Assembly: GCF_018860155.1 (NCBI RefSeq)
Contig: NZ_JAHKNI010000020.1
Span: 1-64,000 of the forward strand
Source of the DNA: Nocardia albiluteola
Lineage (GTDB): Bacteria; Actinomycetota; Actinomycetes; Mycobacteriales; Mycobacteriaceae
DNA length: 64,000 nucleotides
Reading direction: 5' to 3'
The number at the start of each line of letters is the position of its first letter. Position 1 is the stretch's first letter. Positions 17,695 through 26,781 of the stretch are shown here, one piece after another. The translations under genes and the position numbers were made by a program. The notes below the pieces were generated by a model. It saw only the letters and a program-made list of their open reading frames with translations, was not told the DNA's origin and searched no databases.

Positions 17695-17929
17695 CAACGC
17701 TGATCACTCACTTGCTCGCCGGGACGGTTGTCGATTGCCACCGTATCACCGTGAGCACCGCGCGCCGCCGCTCCACGCTGGACCTCGACTTCACCCGCCT
17801 ACCTGCGCGGACAAGCACGAATCGACCAGTGCGGGCGGCGGCGGTTCACCGGAAGTCGGCTCTGCGAACGTGTCGACACAAGGTGACGGAGCCTGTCGAC
17901 CGGCGTGACGACTTCGTTCCACAACTGCC

Positions 17930-17953
17930 TTGAACTTGATATCAGATTCACAT
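17930..17953 (+). promoter_or_regulatory. Shared palindromic operator, copy E
   Basis: Arms are TTGAACTTGA and TCAGATTCAC around a two-base centre. This copy is closest to copy A. It lies in the 330-base gap between the divergent tetR (17694) and acyl-CoA ligase (18027) genes; the rest of that gap shows no other structure. Confidence 0.75.
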
Positions 17954-18026
17954 ACGATGCGAACGGGTCGTGACGTGGATCACAGGACCCCGCCCATTCT
18001 CCGGTCTCTACATATCTGGATGTTCC

Positions 18027-19529
18027 ATGACTAATGTCGCCGACCGCATCTGGCAGCACGCATCCGAACGCCCCGACGCCATCGCGCTGCGTCTCAGGGA
18101 CGAAAAAATCACCTATGGTGATCTTGTCCGCCGCGGCGCGGCTTTCGGCGGGTACCTCGCCGAATCCGGTGTCGCGGTGGGTGATCGCGTGGTGCTGGTC
18201 GCGCCCACGGTGCCCGAATTCGTCATCGCCTATCTGGGCGCACATGTGATCGGTGCCGTCGCCATTCCGGTGAACACCATGGCGACCGCTCCTGAAATCG
18301 GTTACGTGCTCGACGATTCCGGCGCTCGTTACGCCGTCGCATGGCATCTGGCGCGCGCGGGAGCCGAGCAGGCCGCCGTGGAGCGCGGCATCCCGCTGCT
18401 GGTCCTCGAACCCGGCGCGCCCACCGAGCCCGCCACGCCGGTGACCGAGCCGGTGCACCGAGATCCGGACGACACCGCGATCATGCTCTACACCTCGGGG
18501 ACCACCGGGAAGCCGAAGGGCGTGGAGCTCACGGTCTCCAATCTGACCGAGACCGCACGCATTTTCATCGATCAGCTGCGGCTCACGCCCGAGGAGCGGT
18601 TCGGCACGGGGCTGCCACTGTTCCATGTGTACGGGCAGGCGGTCTGTCTGATCACCACGCTGCACGCGGGCGCGTCGTTCTCGATGGTGTCGCCCTTCGA
18701 TCCGGCCGCGATGATCGAGATGATCCGCGACCACGGGCTCACCGTCGTCTCCGGGGTGCCGACCATGTGGAATGCCATGCTGCATACCGCCGGTGACTAT
18801 GGGCCCGAGGACTTCGCGAGCTTGCGGCTGGCCGCCTCGGGCGGGGCGTCGCTGCCCGCGGAGGTCATTCGCGCCTTCTCGGAGCGATTCGGCTGCACGA
18901 TTCTCGAGGGCTATGGGCTCACCGAATCCAGCGGGGCCGCGACCTACAACCCCCTGGATCGCGAACAGCGGATCGGGTCGGCGGGGACCGCCTTGCCCGG
19001 AACATCCATCGAGGTCAGGGATCCGAACGGCATGGTGCTGCCCGCCGACACCGTGGGTGAACTGTACATGCGCGGGCCCAGTGTCATGAAGAGCTATTGG
19101 AACCGTCCCGACGCCACCGCGGCCGACCTGTCCGACGGCTGGCTGCGCACCGGGGATCTGGGCAAGGTCGATGCCGACGGGTACGTCTACATCGTCGACC
19201 GCGCCAAGGATCTCATCATTCGCGGCGGCTACAACGTCTACCCGCGCGAGGTCGAGGAGGTGCTCTACGAGCATCCCGACATCGTCGAGGTGGCGGTGAT
19301 CGGCATTCCCGACGACCACTACGGGGAGGAAGTGGGCGCGGTGGTGGCCACCGCGCCCGGGGTGGACCTCGATCCGGCGGAGCTGCGCGCCTGGGCCAAG
19401 GAGCGGCTTTCCGCCTACAAGGTCCCCCACCGCTTCGCTTTCACCGATCAACTGCCCAAGGGCGCGACCGGCAAGGTCCTCAAGCGTGCTCTCGATCCGA
19501 ACCTGTTCACAGACAAGGCATCCCGATGA
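18027..19529 (+). CDS. Fatty-acid--CoA ligase (FadD-type, AMP-forming)
   Basis: 500 residues of the ANL superfamily. The phosphate-binding loop is MLYTSGTTGKPKGVELT near residue 155, then GYGLTESSGAATYNP, WLRTGDLGKVDADGYVYIVD and the C-terminal PKGATGKVLKR with the catalytic Lys. It activates a carboxylic acid to its CoA thioester and would feed the dehydrogenase and SDR enzymes nearby. ATG 18027 gives the family N-terminus; the frame extends to 17970 with no support. Palindrome E is 75 bases upstream. Confidence 0.92.
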   Translation: MTNVADRIWQHASERPDAIALRLRDEKITYGDLVRRGAAFGGYLAESGVAVGDRVVLVAPTVPEFVIAYLGAHVIGAVAIPVNTMATAPEIGYVLDDSGARYAVAWHLARAGAEQAAVERGIPLLVLEPGAPTEPATPVTEPVHRDPDDTAIMLYTSGTTGKPKGVELTVSNLTETARIFIDQLRLTPEERFGTGLPLFHVYGQAVCLITTLHAGASFSMVSPFDPAAMIEMIRDHGLTVVSGVPTMWNAMLHTAGDYGPEDFASLRLAASGGASLPAEVIRAFSERFGCTILEGYGLTESSGAATYNPLDREQRIGSAGTALPGTSIEVRDPNGMVLPADTVGELYMRGPSVMKSYWNRPDATAADLSDGWLRTGDLGKVDADGYVYIVDRAKDLIIRGGYNVYPREVEEVLYEHPDIVEVAVIGIPDDHYGEEVGAVVATAPGVDLDPAELRAWAKERLSAYKVPHRFAFTDQLPKGATGKVLKRALDPNLFTDKASR

Positions 19530-19572
19530 CCGCAGTACCCTCGGCAGAACTACCACCGCTCGCTACGGCGGA

Positions 19573-20127
19573 TCATCGTTCCTCTCTGCTCCATCCAGCG
19601 CACTCCACGACCTCGAACCCCCGGCCGGGAAAGACGGTGTCCATGAAGAAGTCGTGCACCGCCGGGTCGCCGTCTGCACAACCATCACGCAGCACGGTCA
19701 CCCGGTAGTCACGATCCGCCGCGTCGTAGCAGGTCGCGGCAACCATTGCGCTGGTCGCGACGCCGGCGATCGCCAGAGTGTCGACGCGGTGGGCGCGCAG
19801 CACCAGGTCGAGATCCGTGCCCGCGAACGCGCTGGCGCGTCGTTTCAGTACCACGACGTCACCGTCGGCAACTGGCAGATCGATCTCGGTTCCGGCCGAC
19901 CCCTCGTGGAAATCGTCCCCAGCCTCGTAGAACGATCGGAAGAGCGCGTTCCCTGGCGGCAGATCGGCCCCATTGCCCCGGAAGGCGAAGCGTACGAACA
20001 CAATCAGCGTGCCAGCCGCACGGGCGCGCGGGAGAAGGTCGGTAAGCGGCGGCACGACCTGTTTGGCGAACGGGTAGCTTCCCGTGATGCCCCGTTGTAT
20101 ATCGCCGATGATCAGCGCTGTGGTCAT
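19573..20127 (-). CDS. Isochorismatase family cysteine hydrolase
   Basis: 184 residues of the isochorismatase-like fold: LIIGDIQRGITG with the catalytic Asp, VVVLKRRASAFAGTDLDLVLR with the Lys, and IAGVATSAMVAATCYDAADRDYRVTVL with the nucleophilic Cys after VAAT. Such enzymes include nicotinamidases and amidases for N-carbamoyl compounds; the exact substrate is unknown. It converges with the acyl-CoA ligase gene and does not share the palindrome, so it is probably not part of that regulon. Confidence 0.88.
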   Translation of the reverse strand: MTTALIIGDIQRGITGSYPFAKQVVPPLTDLLPRARAAGTLIVFVRFAFRGNGADLPPGNALFRSFYEAGDDFHEGSAGTEIDLPVADGDVVVLKRRASAFAGTDLDLVLRAHRVDTLAIAGVATSAMVAATCYDAADRDYRVTVLRDGCADGDPAVHDFFMDTVFPGRGFEVVECAGWSREER

Positions 20128-20316
20128 GATTGAATCCCGTCGATGATGAGTCTCGCTACGGCGGAAGGGATAGCCGGAAGCGCGAGCCTACCCGGTGATC
20201 GGGTGGATCTGCGCCGCACCGGAGACCACTACCCGCACGAAACGGGCGGGCGCGCGAAAATACCGGGCGGTAGCAGCACCTGTCCGGGGGCCGCGGCGAT
20301 GGGCTAGCGTGCGGGT

Positions 20317-21081
20317 ATGACTGATGATCTGAAGGGCAAGAGCGCGCTGGTGACGGGGGCCAGCCGGGGAATCGGGCTGGCGGTCGCGGCCGAACTGCTG
20401 TCGCGCGGCGCGAACGTGCTGATCAGCGCGCGCAAGGCCGAGCCGCTGGAGCAGGCCGCGGCGGAGCTGCGCGCGCTCGGGCACGGCGGGAAAGTCGTTG
20501 CCGTGGCCGGGAATTCGGGCGATTCGACCGCGCGGGCCCATCAGGTCGCGACCGCGGTGGCCGAGTTCGGGTCGCTGGACATCCTGATCAACAACACCGG
20601 TATCAACCCGTCCTACGGGCCGCTGATGGACGCCGACCTCGACGCGGTGCGCAAGATCTTCGACGTCAACGTCGTCGCGGCGCTGGGGTATGTGCAGGAG
20701 GCCTACCGGACCTGGATGAAGGACAACGGCGGCGCGGTGGTGAACGTGGCCAGCGTCGCGGGCCTGCGCTCGAGCGGGGTGATCTCGGCCTATGGCGCGT
20801 CGAAGGCGGCGCTGATCCGGCTCACCGAGGAACTGGCCTGGCAGCTGGGACCCTCGATCCGGGTGAACGCGGTCGCGCCGGCGGTGGTGAAGACGAAGTT
20901 CGCCGATGCGCTGTACTCGGCGAACGAGGAAGCGCTGGCGGCCACCTATCCGATGAAGCGCCTGGGCAAGCCGGAGGACGTGGCGGCGCTGATCGGATTC
21001 CTGGTCTCCGATCAGGCCGCGTGGATCACGGGCGAGGTGGTGCGGGTCGACGGCGGGCTGCTGGCCACCGGCGGCATCTGA
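20317..21081 (+). CDS. SDR family oxidoreductase
   Basis: 254 residues and a paralogue of the SDR at 14380-15132, sharing NNTGINP, WMK(E/D)(H/N)GG and VNAVAPAVVKT. Cofactor motif GASRGIGLAVAAELL; catalytic SVAGLRSSGVISAYGASK. There is no ribosome binding site, but a TAGCGT hexamer ends six bases before the ATG, which fits a leaderless transcript. The stop codon TGA forms the first bases of the 59-bp tandem repeat. Confidence 0.9.
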   Translation: MTDDLKGKSALVTGASRGIGLAVAAELLSRGANVLISARKAEPLEQAAAELRALGHGGKVVAVAGNSGDSTARAHQVATAVAEFGSLDILINNTGINPSYGPLMDADLDAVRKIFDVNVVAALGYVQEAYRTWMKDNGGAVVNVASVAGLRSSGVISAYGASKAALIRLTEELAWQLGPSIRVNAVAPAVVKTKFADALYSANEEALAATYPMKRLGKPEDVAALIGFLVSDQAAWITGEVVRVDGGLLATGGI

Positions 21082-21268
21082 CTCCCATCAGTTCCTATCC
21101 ACGTCAGTTCCTATTCACGTATCGAGGGTCACCCAGCGCTTCGCATGTGGAGCTGACTCCCATCAGTTCCTATCCACCTATGAAGGGTCACCCAGCGCTT
21201 CGCATGTGGAGCTGACTCCCATCAGTTCCTATCCACCTATGAAGGGTCACCCAGCGCTTCGCATGTGG
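21079..21268 (+). repeat. 59-bp tandem repeat, three copies
   Basis: Copies at 21151-21209 and 21210-21268 are identical at all 59 positions; the first copy (21079-21150) is longer by about 13 bases and has several changes. Each unit contains TGACTCCCATCAGTTCC, the short inverted repeat GGGTCACCC, and AGCGCTTCGCATGTGG. The array starts at the stop codon of the SDR gene and ends 12 bases before the stop of the converging membrane-protein gene, so it fills the whole 3' gap. Confidence 0.92.
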
Positions 21269-21280
21269 AGCTGGACCCGC

Positions 21281-22324
21281 TTACCTCCACATCAGCGCGC
21301 TGACCATGTCAGCCTGCATGTAGTGCAGGTATTTCGCCGCCGTGGCCTCGGGGACGGCCGAGGTGGCGGTCACGAGCGTGGTCACCAGGAACTGCCCCTG
21401 GGCACCGCCCTGCCACTTGCCGACGGCGAAGTGGCCGATGTAGGTGCCCGGGCGCAGCTTCAGGTCGGCATCGGAGTACTTGCCCACGGCCGCGGCCGCC
21501 TTGGCGGGATCGGACATGCCCATGACGAACTGCGTCAGCATCAGCGCGCCGCCCTCGGCCCGGTACACGAGCTCCGCGGTGTAGCGGCAGCCCAGGTCGG
21601 TGAACTTGGTGCCGGACTCGACCGGCACACAGGTCGAATCGTCCCGCCCCTGCACCCAATCCGCGTGCAGCTGAACCGAATCCAGTTTGAAGTTCCAGTT
21701 CTTGGCGTATTCGGTGTAGCTCAGGTGCCCGGACGAGGCCGGGGGCGTGGGCGCGGCCGAGGAGCTGGTGCTGCTGGGCGTCGCGCTGCCGGTCGCGGGA
21801 GCCACCGGAGGTTTCGGGGCCGCTGTGGGGGTGCTGTCGTGGCTGGTGAACGTGACGACCAGGGCGACGCCGATCACCAGCAGCGCGACCACGCCCACCG
21901 CGATTCCGACGATCAGGCCCGTCCGGCGCTGCGGGGTCGCGGGCAATCCGCCGGGATAACCGGGTTGGGCGTTCCAGCCGGACTGGTAGCCCGGCTGCTG
22001 GTACGCCGGTTGCTGGTAGCCGGGCTGCGCCCTTGCGGCGGTCTGCCCCCAGCCCGCGTCGTACGGTTGTGCCTGAGCTCCGGTGAATCCCGGCGCGGCC
22101 TGCGGCGCACCGCCGGACTGCGCCCAGCCTTGTTGCGGCGATGTGCCCGTCCCCCAGGCCGACGCGTCCTGCGGACCGGTGGTGTGGTCCGCCTCCGGGA
22201 GCTTTCCCCTCGTCTCCCACCAGCTGGCATCCTGCTGCTCGTCCGCGGACGACTCCCCGACCGGTGCGTCCGACGGCTGCGCGGGATCGCCGCCGTGCGG
22301 GCCCGAACCGGGGGGAAATGTCAT
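21281..22324 (-). CDS. Single-pass membrane protein with Pro/Gln/Gly-rich cytoplasmic region
   Basis: 347 residues. The first ~135 are low-complexity (QQPAYQQPGYQSG type), followed by one membrane helix near residues 138-160 (GLIVGIAVGVVALLVIGVAL), a Ser/Thr/Pro-rich spacer and an outer domain with two cysteines (SGTKFTDLGCRYTAELVYRA). This layout is common among mycobacterial and nocardial cell-envelope proteins of unknown function. The ATG at 22324 agrees with the conserved MTFPPG beginning. It is divergent from the lycopene cyclase gene. Confidence 0.78.
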   Translation of the reverse strand: MTFPPGSGPHGGDPAQPSDAPVGESSADEQQDASWWETRGKLPEADHTTGPQDASAWGTGTSPQQGWAQSGGAPQAAPGFTGAQAQPYDAGWGQTAARAQPGYQQPAYQQPGYQSGWNAQPGYPGGLPATPQRRTGLIVGIAVGVVALLVIGVALVVTFTSHDSTPTAAPKPPVAPATGSATPSSTSSSAAPTPPASSGHLSYTEYAKNWNFKLDSVQLHADWVQGRDDSTCVPVESGTKFTDLGCRYTAELVYRAEGGALMLTQFVMGMSDPAKAAAAVGKYSDADLKLRPGTYIGHFAVGKWQGGAQGQFLVTTLVTATSAVPEATAAKYLHYMQADMVSALMWR

Positions 22325-22482
22325 GACAAGCCGCCTTCCGCTCCCCGGGGCGCCGTAGCTCCCTTGTCGCGGTCGTCCCCCGGGCCTTCTTCGCGCAGAC
22401 CATACCCGAGATGTCCGATCCGACGCATCCGAGATCCGGGCCGCGACACCGGGTCCGCCCGCGCGTCTGATCCAATCACGGT

Positions 22483-23622
22483 GTGACCCCCGACCTCCTG
22501 ATCTGCGGCCTCGGCCCCGCCGGGCGCGCCCTGGCGCATCGCGCGCTCGCGCGCGGGCTCGCGGTGACCGTCGTCGACCCGCATCCGGACCGCGGGTGGA
22601 CACCGACCTATGCGGCGTGGGCCGACGAGCTGCCCGGCTGGGTCGCGCCCGAGGTGATCGCCGCGTCGGCGCCGCGCCCGGTGGCCTGGGGTTCGCGACG
22701 TTACGTGATCGATCGGCGCTATGTGGTGTTCTCCACTGCGGCACTGCGGGATTCGCTCGACATTGCGGGCGCGAGGGTGATCGCGGGGCGCGTCGAGGGC
22801 ATCACCGGCTGGCGGCCCGGGCGAGGGCCCGAATCGGTGCGGCTCGCGGGTGGCGAGATCCTGTCCGCGCGCCGCGTGATCGACGCCCGCGGTGTGCCCC
22901 GCTTCCCCGACCGCGCGGAGCAGACCGCGTACGGGCTTGTCCTACACCGTGATCCGCGTCACGAGACGATTTTCATGGACTGGCGTTCCGACAACGGCGC
23001 CCGTCCGGGCACACCTCGCTCGTTCCTCTATGCGGTGCCGCTCGGACCGGATCGCATGCTGTTCGAGGAGACCTGCCTCGCTGGACGCCCCGCAATCACC
23101 ACGACCGAGCTCCGGGACCGCCTCCATGCCCGGCTGCGTTCCCGGGGAATCGAATTCGACGGCACCGAACCGGACGAACGCGTGAGATTCGCGCTCGAGG
23201 GCGGGCGTCCGGGCGCTCGGCGGTTCGGCGCAGCGGGCGGATACCTGCATCCCGCAACGGGTTACAGCGTCGCCGCGACCCTGTCCGCTGTTGACAGTTT
23301 CCTCGCCCGGACCTGTGGTCACTCTTCCGGCACCGAATCCGCAAGGCTTGCGGGAGCATTCCGGCGACCCTCGACCATGCGCGCTGTCCACACGCTGCGC
23401 ACCGCTGGGTTGCGGGCGCTCCTGGCACTACCGCCGGACGACATCCCCGCGTTCTTCGACGCGTTCTTCGAACTCCCGCCGGCCCGCCAGCGCGCCTATC
23501 TCTCCGGCATCGACGACATGAAGGGCACCGCCGCCGCGATGACCGCCCTCTTCGCGGCGATGCCCTGGCGGATCCGCCGAATCCTGGCCACCGCCACTGT
23601 GGGCCCGGCACTGCGGAACTGA
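22483..23622 (+). CDS. Lycopene cyclase family FAD protein
   Basis: 379 residues. It has an N-terminal FAD-binding LLICGLGPAGRALAHRAL, a central MDWRSDNGARPGTPRSFLYA and a C-terminal GGYLHPATGYSVAATLS, as in CrtL-type lycopene beta-cyclases, which form the ionone rings of beta-carotene. No other carotenoid gene (crtE, crtB, crtI) is within the window, so it would act on lycopene made from another locus. The start is a GTG. It ends 26 bases from the stop of the converging MFS gene. Confidence 0.88.
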   Translation: MTPDLLICGLGPAGRALAHRALARGLAVTVVDPHPDRGWTPTYAAWADELPGWVAPEVIAASAPRPVAWGSRRYVIDRRYVVFSTAALRDSLDIAGARVIAGRVEGITGWRPGRGPESVRLAGGEILSARRVIDARGVPRFPDRAEQTAYGLVLHRDPRHETIFMDWRSDNGARPGTPRSFLYAVPLGPDRMLFEETCLAGRPAITTTELRDRLHARLRSRGIEFDGTEPDERVRFALEGGRPGARRFGAAGGYLHPATGYSVAATLSAVDSFLARTCGHSSGTESARLAGAFRRPSTMRAVHTLRTAGLRALLALPPDDIPAFFDAFFELPPARQRAYLSGIDDMKGTAAAMTALFAAMPWRIRRILATATVGPALRN

Positions 23623-23648
23623 CGGTGAGTCTCGGAGTTACCCGCCAC

Positions 23649-25013
23649 TCAGTCGAACTGGACCCGGCGGATCGGGCCCATACCCGCCAGCGCGGCCAGG
23701 GCCAGGATGCCGTGGGCGGCGACGAAACCCAGTGCCAGGTTGAACGAACCCGTGTGCTGGACAAGGTATCCGATGACGATGGGCGTGACGATGCCCGCGA
23801 TGTTGCCCAGGCCGTTCATGGCGGAGCTGACGAAGCCGGCTGCCTGCGGCGGGGCGATGTCGGTGGTGATCGCCCAGCCAAGCGCGCCCATGCCCTTGCC
23901 GAAGAAGGCCGCGGTCATGATGACGATGATCACCGTGGTGCTATCGGTGAAGTCGGCCAGCGCGATCGCGGTGGCCGCCAGCATGCCCAGGGCGGCGGGG
24001 GCCTTGCGGGCCGCGGTCAGCGAGATCCCCCGCCGCAGTAGCGCATCGGAGACGAGGCCGCCGAACAGGCCGCCGACGAAGGCGGCCAGCGCGGGCAACG
24101 CCGCCAGGAATCCGGCGTGCACCAGCGAGATGTGCCGGGCCTGGGTCAGATAAATGGGGAACCAGGTGATGAAGAAGTAGGTCAGCGCGTTGACCGCGTA
24201 CTGGAACACGTACACGCCCCACAGCGGCCGGGACCCGAAAACCCGTGCGAGCGTGCGCCGGTCGATCCGGGCGCGCTCGGCGGTCACCGCCGCGGAATCC
24301 ATGTCGACCAGCGCGCCGCCCGCGATCATGATCTCCAGTTCGCTCGGCGTAACCCGCCGGTGGTCGCGCGGCGGCCGCATCCACCCCCACCACACGATCG
24401 CGAGCGCCAGCCCGCACGCGCCGAGCAGCACGAAGACCCAGCGCCACCCGTATTCGTGTGTCACCCAGGCCATGACGGGCGCGAAGAGCACGGTGGCGAA
24501 GTACTGGGCGGCATTGAACACCGCGGTCGCCGTGCCGCGCTCCGCGGTCGGGAACCACACCGTCGAGACGCGCGCATTGGCCGGGAAGGCGGGCGACTCG
24601 AATACCCCCAGCAGCAGCCGCAATCCGAATACGAGCACCAGCGCCACCACCACCCGCGTGGTGATCAGGCCGACCAGGCTCGTCGCGGCGGTCACCAGCG
24701 TCCACAGCGCGAGGCTGCCCGCGTACACCCGGCGCGCGCCGAAGCGGTCCAGCAGCATGCCGCCCGGCAGCTGCGCCACCACGTACGCCCAGCTGAACGC
24801 GGAAAAGATATAGCCCAGCTGCACGGCGGAGAAGCCCAGTTCGTGCCGCACACTGCTGCCGGTGATCGACAGGGAGCTGCGATCGGCGTAATTGACCGCG
24901 GTGATCACGAAGATCAGTCCCAGCACCACGAACCGGGTAGGGATCCGCCGGGTGCGGACCGATGGGGCGGCGGCGTCCACGGCCGCCACGGCGGCCGGTT
25001 CGGGTGTGAGCAT
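23649..25013 (-). CDS. MFS transporter (anion:cation symporter type)
   Basis: 454 residues with about twelve membrane helices. It starts with RRIPTRFVVLGLIFVITAVNYADRSSLS and has the motif A-like LLDRFGARRVYAGSLALWTL, as in the glucarate/galactonate (ACS) branch, which takes up organic acids by proton symport. AGGAGGACGACG precedes the ATG at 25013, which decides the start over a frame reaching 25151. A CoA-transferase remnant upstream suggests it once served an organic-acid catabolic cluster. Confidence 0.9.
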   Translation of the reverse strand: MLTPEPAAVAAVDAAAPSVRTRRIPTRFVVLGLIFVITAVNYADRSSLSITGSSVRHELGFSAVQLGYIFSAFSWAYVVAQLPGGMLLDRFGARRVYAGSLALWTLVTAATSLVGLITTRVVVALVLVFGLRLLLGVFESPAFPANARVSTVWFPTAERGTATAVFNAAQYFATVLFAPVMAWVTHEYGWRWVFVLLGACGLALAIVWWGWMRPPRDHRRVTPSELEIMIAGGALVDMDSAAVTAERARIDRRTLARVFGSRPLWGVYVFQYAVNALTYFFITWFPIYLTQARHISLVHAGFLAALPALAAFVGGLFGGLVSDALLRRGISLTAARKAPAALGMLAATAIALADFTDSTTVIIVIMTAAFFGKGMGALGWAITTDIAPPQAAGFVSSAMNGLGNIAGIVTPIVIGYLVQHTGSFNLALGFVAAHGILALAALAGMGPIRRVQFD

Positions 25014-25202
25014 CGTCGTCCTCCTGCCATCCCGGCCGCTGTGCGCCGGGTCACCCGGCCTTGGGTGTGTCAGCAGGTTAAGGGCTGAATGCGATACCGG
25101 TCGAACACCGATTCTGCATCGAGTGATACCCGATCGAGGGCTGTCCCCCACCCCGGTGGGCGCCTTTCGATGTCGACCGAGGCGTTCGAAAGGCGCTGCG
25201 GC

Positions 25203-25430
25203 TCAGGCGGGGACGTGTACGGGCGCGCCCGTGGCCGCCAGCACCCGCTCGACGTCGATACCCGGCGCGGTCTCGGCCAGCACCAGCCCCTCGGATGTCA
25301 CGTCGAGCACGGCGAGGTCGGTGATGATGCGCTGCACACTGCCGGTGAGCGGGAGGGTGCACTCCGCGAGGATCTTGGGTTCGCCGCGGCGGGTGAGGTG
25401 CTCCATCATGACGATCACCCCGCACAGTCG
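25203..25430 (-). pseudogene. 3-oxoacid CoA-transferase subunit B, C-terminal fragment
   Basis: About 75 residues match the end of subunit B CoA-transferases: GVIVMMEHLTRRGEPKIL, then ECTLPLTG, RIITDLAVLDVT and a closing APGIDVERVLAATGAPVHVP. A whole subunit is about 210-220 residues, and the catalytic Glu region and all upstream sequence are absent; subunit A is also missing. The reading frame is open to 25505, but the extra residues have no match. It is a decay product beside the MFS organic-acid transporter gene. Confidence 0.82.
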
Positions 25431-25506
25431 ATTACGGCCACCGCGCGCTGAAGGACCGGAGCAATCGACAGGCAGGCCGGAGTTGCCGCACGGTCGGCGA
25501 CACACG

Positions 25507-26724
25507 CTAGGCCGCGCTGGCGATGTGACGGGCCGAGTCTCCGATCACCGCAGCATCCTCACCGATCAGCCTGTGCAGGAACGCTTCCTGCTTGCGCCGC
25601 CCGGCGATCGCCGCCCGATCCATGCCACCGGGCAGAATTTGCGTCGCGACGCTCCGGACGAGATTGACGGGCAGGCGCAGCAACGGATACCACGGCAGCA
25701 CAAACGGCGGCAGGCCGAGTGTGCGCATGGCCGCGGGACCGAGGAACACGCTGGTGACCGACAGGTGCTGAGAGCGGGCGATGCGGCCCCGCAATCCCGG
25801 CAGATTCGGGTAGTGCCAGCCCAGCGGGTCGTCGGCCATCGGGGCGGCGAGCTGGCGGGTGGTCTCGTCCGGATTGGTGATCGCGGCGAGGCAGTGGTAC
25901 AGAATGCGCACCGCGTCGCGAAAACCGTTGGGCAGGAATCGATCCTCGACGCCGATGAGGTATCCCACGTACCGGGTCAGGTGCGCCGCCGCCGCCAGAT
26001 CCCGGGGCGGGGCCAGCATTCCCATCACCAGCCCGCCGAGCACCGGCGAGATCAACGCCCCGACCAGCGTGGCGGCCATGTCGGTCTGATTGATCGGCAG
26101 CCCCCACTCCCGCGCCCGCCAGTCCGGCAGCTGCGCGACGTGGCGGCGGACCAGCGCGTGGATGAGCCGGACGTGGATCGTCGAGCGATAGCCGCGCCCG
26201 AGCGGTGACATGCCCTCCTCGGAGCTGACGTCCAGCGCCCACTGCAGGGTCTCGGCAAATCGCTTGGCGGGCCCCTTCTCCAGGGCGCCGGTGCGCACCA
26301 GTGTCTTGTTGAATCCCGAGGCCAGGTAGCCGCCGATCAGGGCCACGTCGCGCGCGATGTACAGCCCGTCGGCGCCGCCGCTCCGGAAGAACCGCTCCCC
26401 GCGGGCCAGCAGCTCCCGATCCAGCCACGGCGGCGGCGTCTCGACGCGAACGAAGAAGTCCCGCAACGGTTCCGGCGCCTCGGGCACCGCGGCGATGCCC
26501 TCGCACAACGCTCGCTCGAACAGGGGGCGGGTGCGATCCATACCCTCCCGGTACATCCATTCGACGAGTTCGTCCATCGGCGCGTCGCCTACGGTCAGGG
26601 CCTCCCCCAGCTCGCGCCACTGTTCCGGCGACGGCCCGCGCAGGCCCATCACCCGAGCGAAGGGACCAACCCCCGGGACGCGGCGTGGCGCGACGGGATG
26701 ACGCAGCGGGACATCCGAATGCAT
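25507..26724 (-). CDS. Oxygenase MpaB / latex-clearing-protein-like (DUF2236)
   Basis: 405 residues of the MpaB/Lcp fold, a b-type-heme oxygenase family that includes rubber-cleaving Lcp and mycophenolate MpaB. Visible features are IGGYLASGFNKTLVRTGALE, RGYRSTIHVRLIHALVRRH with the candidate heme His, and GVEDRFLPNGFRDAVRIL. There is no Tat signal, unlike secreted Lcp, so it is probably intracellular and its substrate is open. AAGGAGAG precedes ATG 26724. Two ATGCATCAAA boxes lie just upstream. Confidence 0.82.
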   Translation of the reverse strand: MHSDVPLRHPVAPRRVPGVGPFARVMGLRGPSPEQWRELGEALTVGDAPMDELVEWMYREGMDRTRPLFERALCEGIAAVPEAPEPLRDFFVRVETPPPWLDRELLARGERFFRSGGADGLYIARDVALIGGYLASGFNKTLVRTGALEKGPAKRFAETLQWALDVSSEEGMSPLGRGYRSTIHVRLIHALVRRHVAQLPDWRAREWGLPINQTDMAATLVGALISPVLGGLVMGMLAPPRDLAAAAHLTRYVGYLIGVEDRFLPNGFRDAVRILYHCLAAITNPDETTRQLAAPMADDPLGWHYPNLPGLRGRIARSQHLSVTSVFLGPAAMRTLGLPPFVLPWYPLLRLPVNLVRSVATQILPGGMDRAAIAGRRKQEAFLHRLIGEDAAVIGDSARHIASAA

Positions 26725-26781
26725 GGGCTCTCCTTCGAACCGATATCTCGGCCGAGCGTCGCCTCGGCGGCCGCCTGACCC

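Noticed and set aside
21079..21268. CRISPR array
   Set aside because: The units are directly adjacent with no variable spacers, there are only three copies, and no cas gene is nearby.
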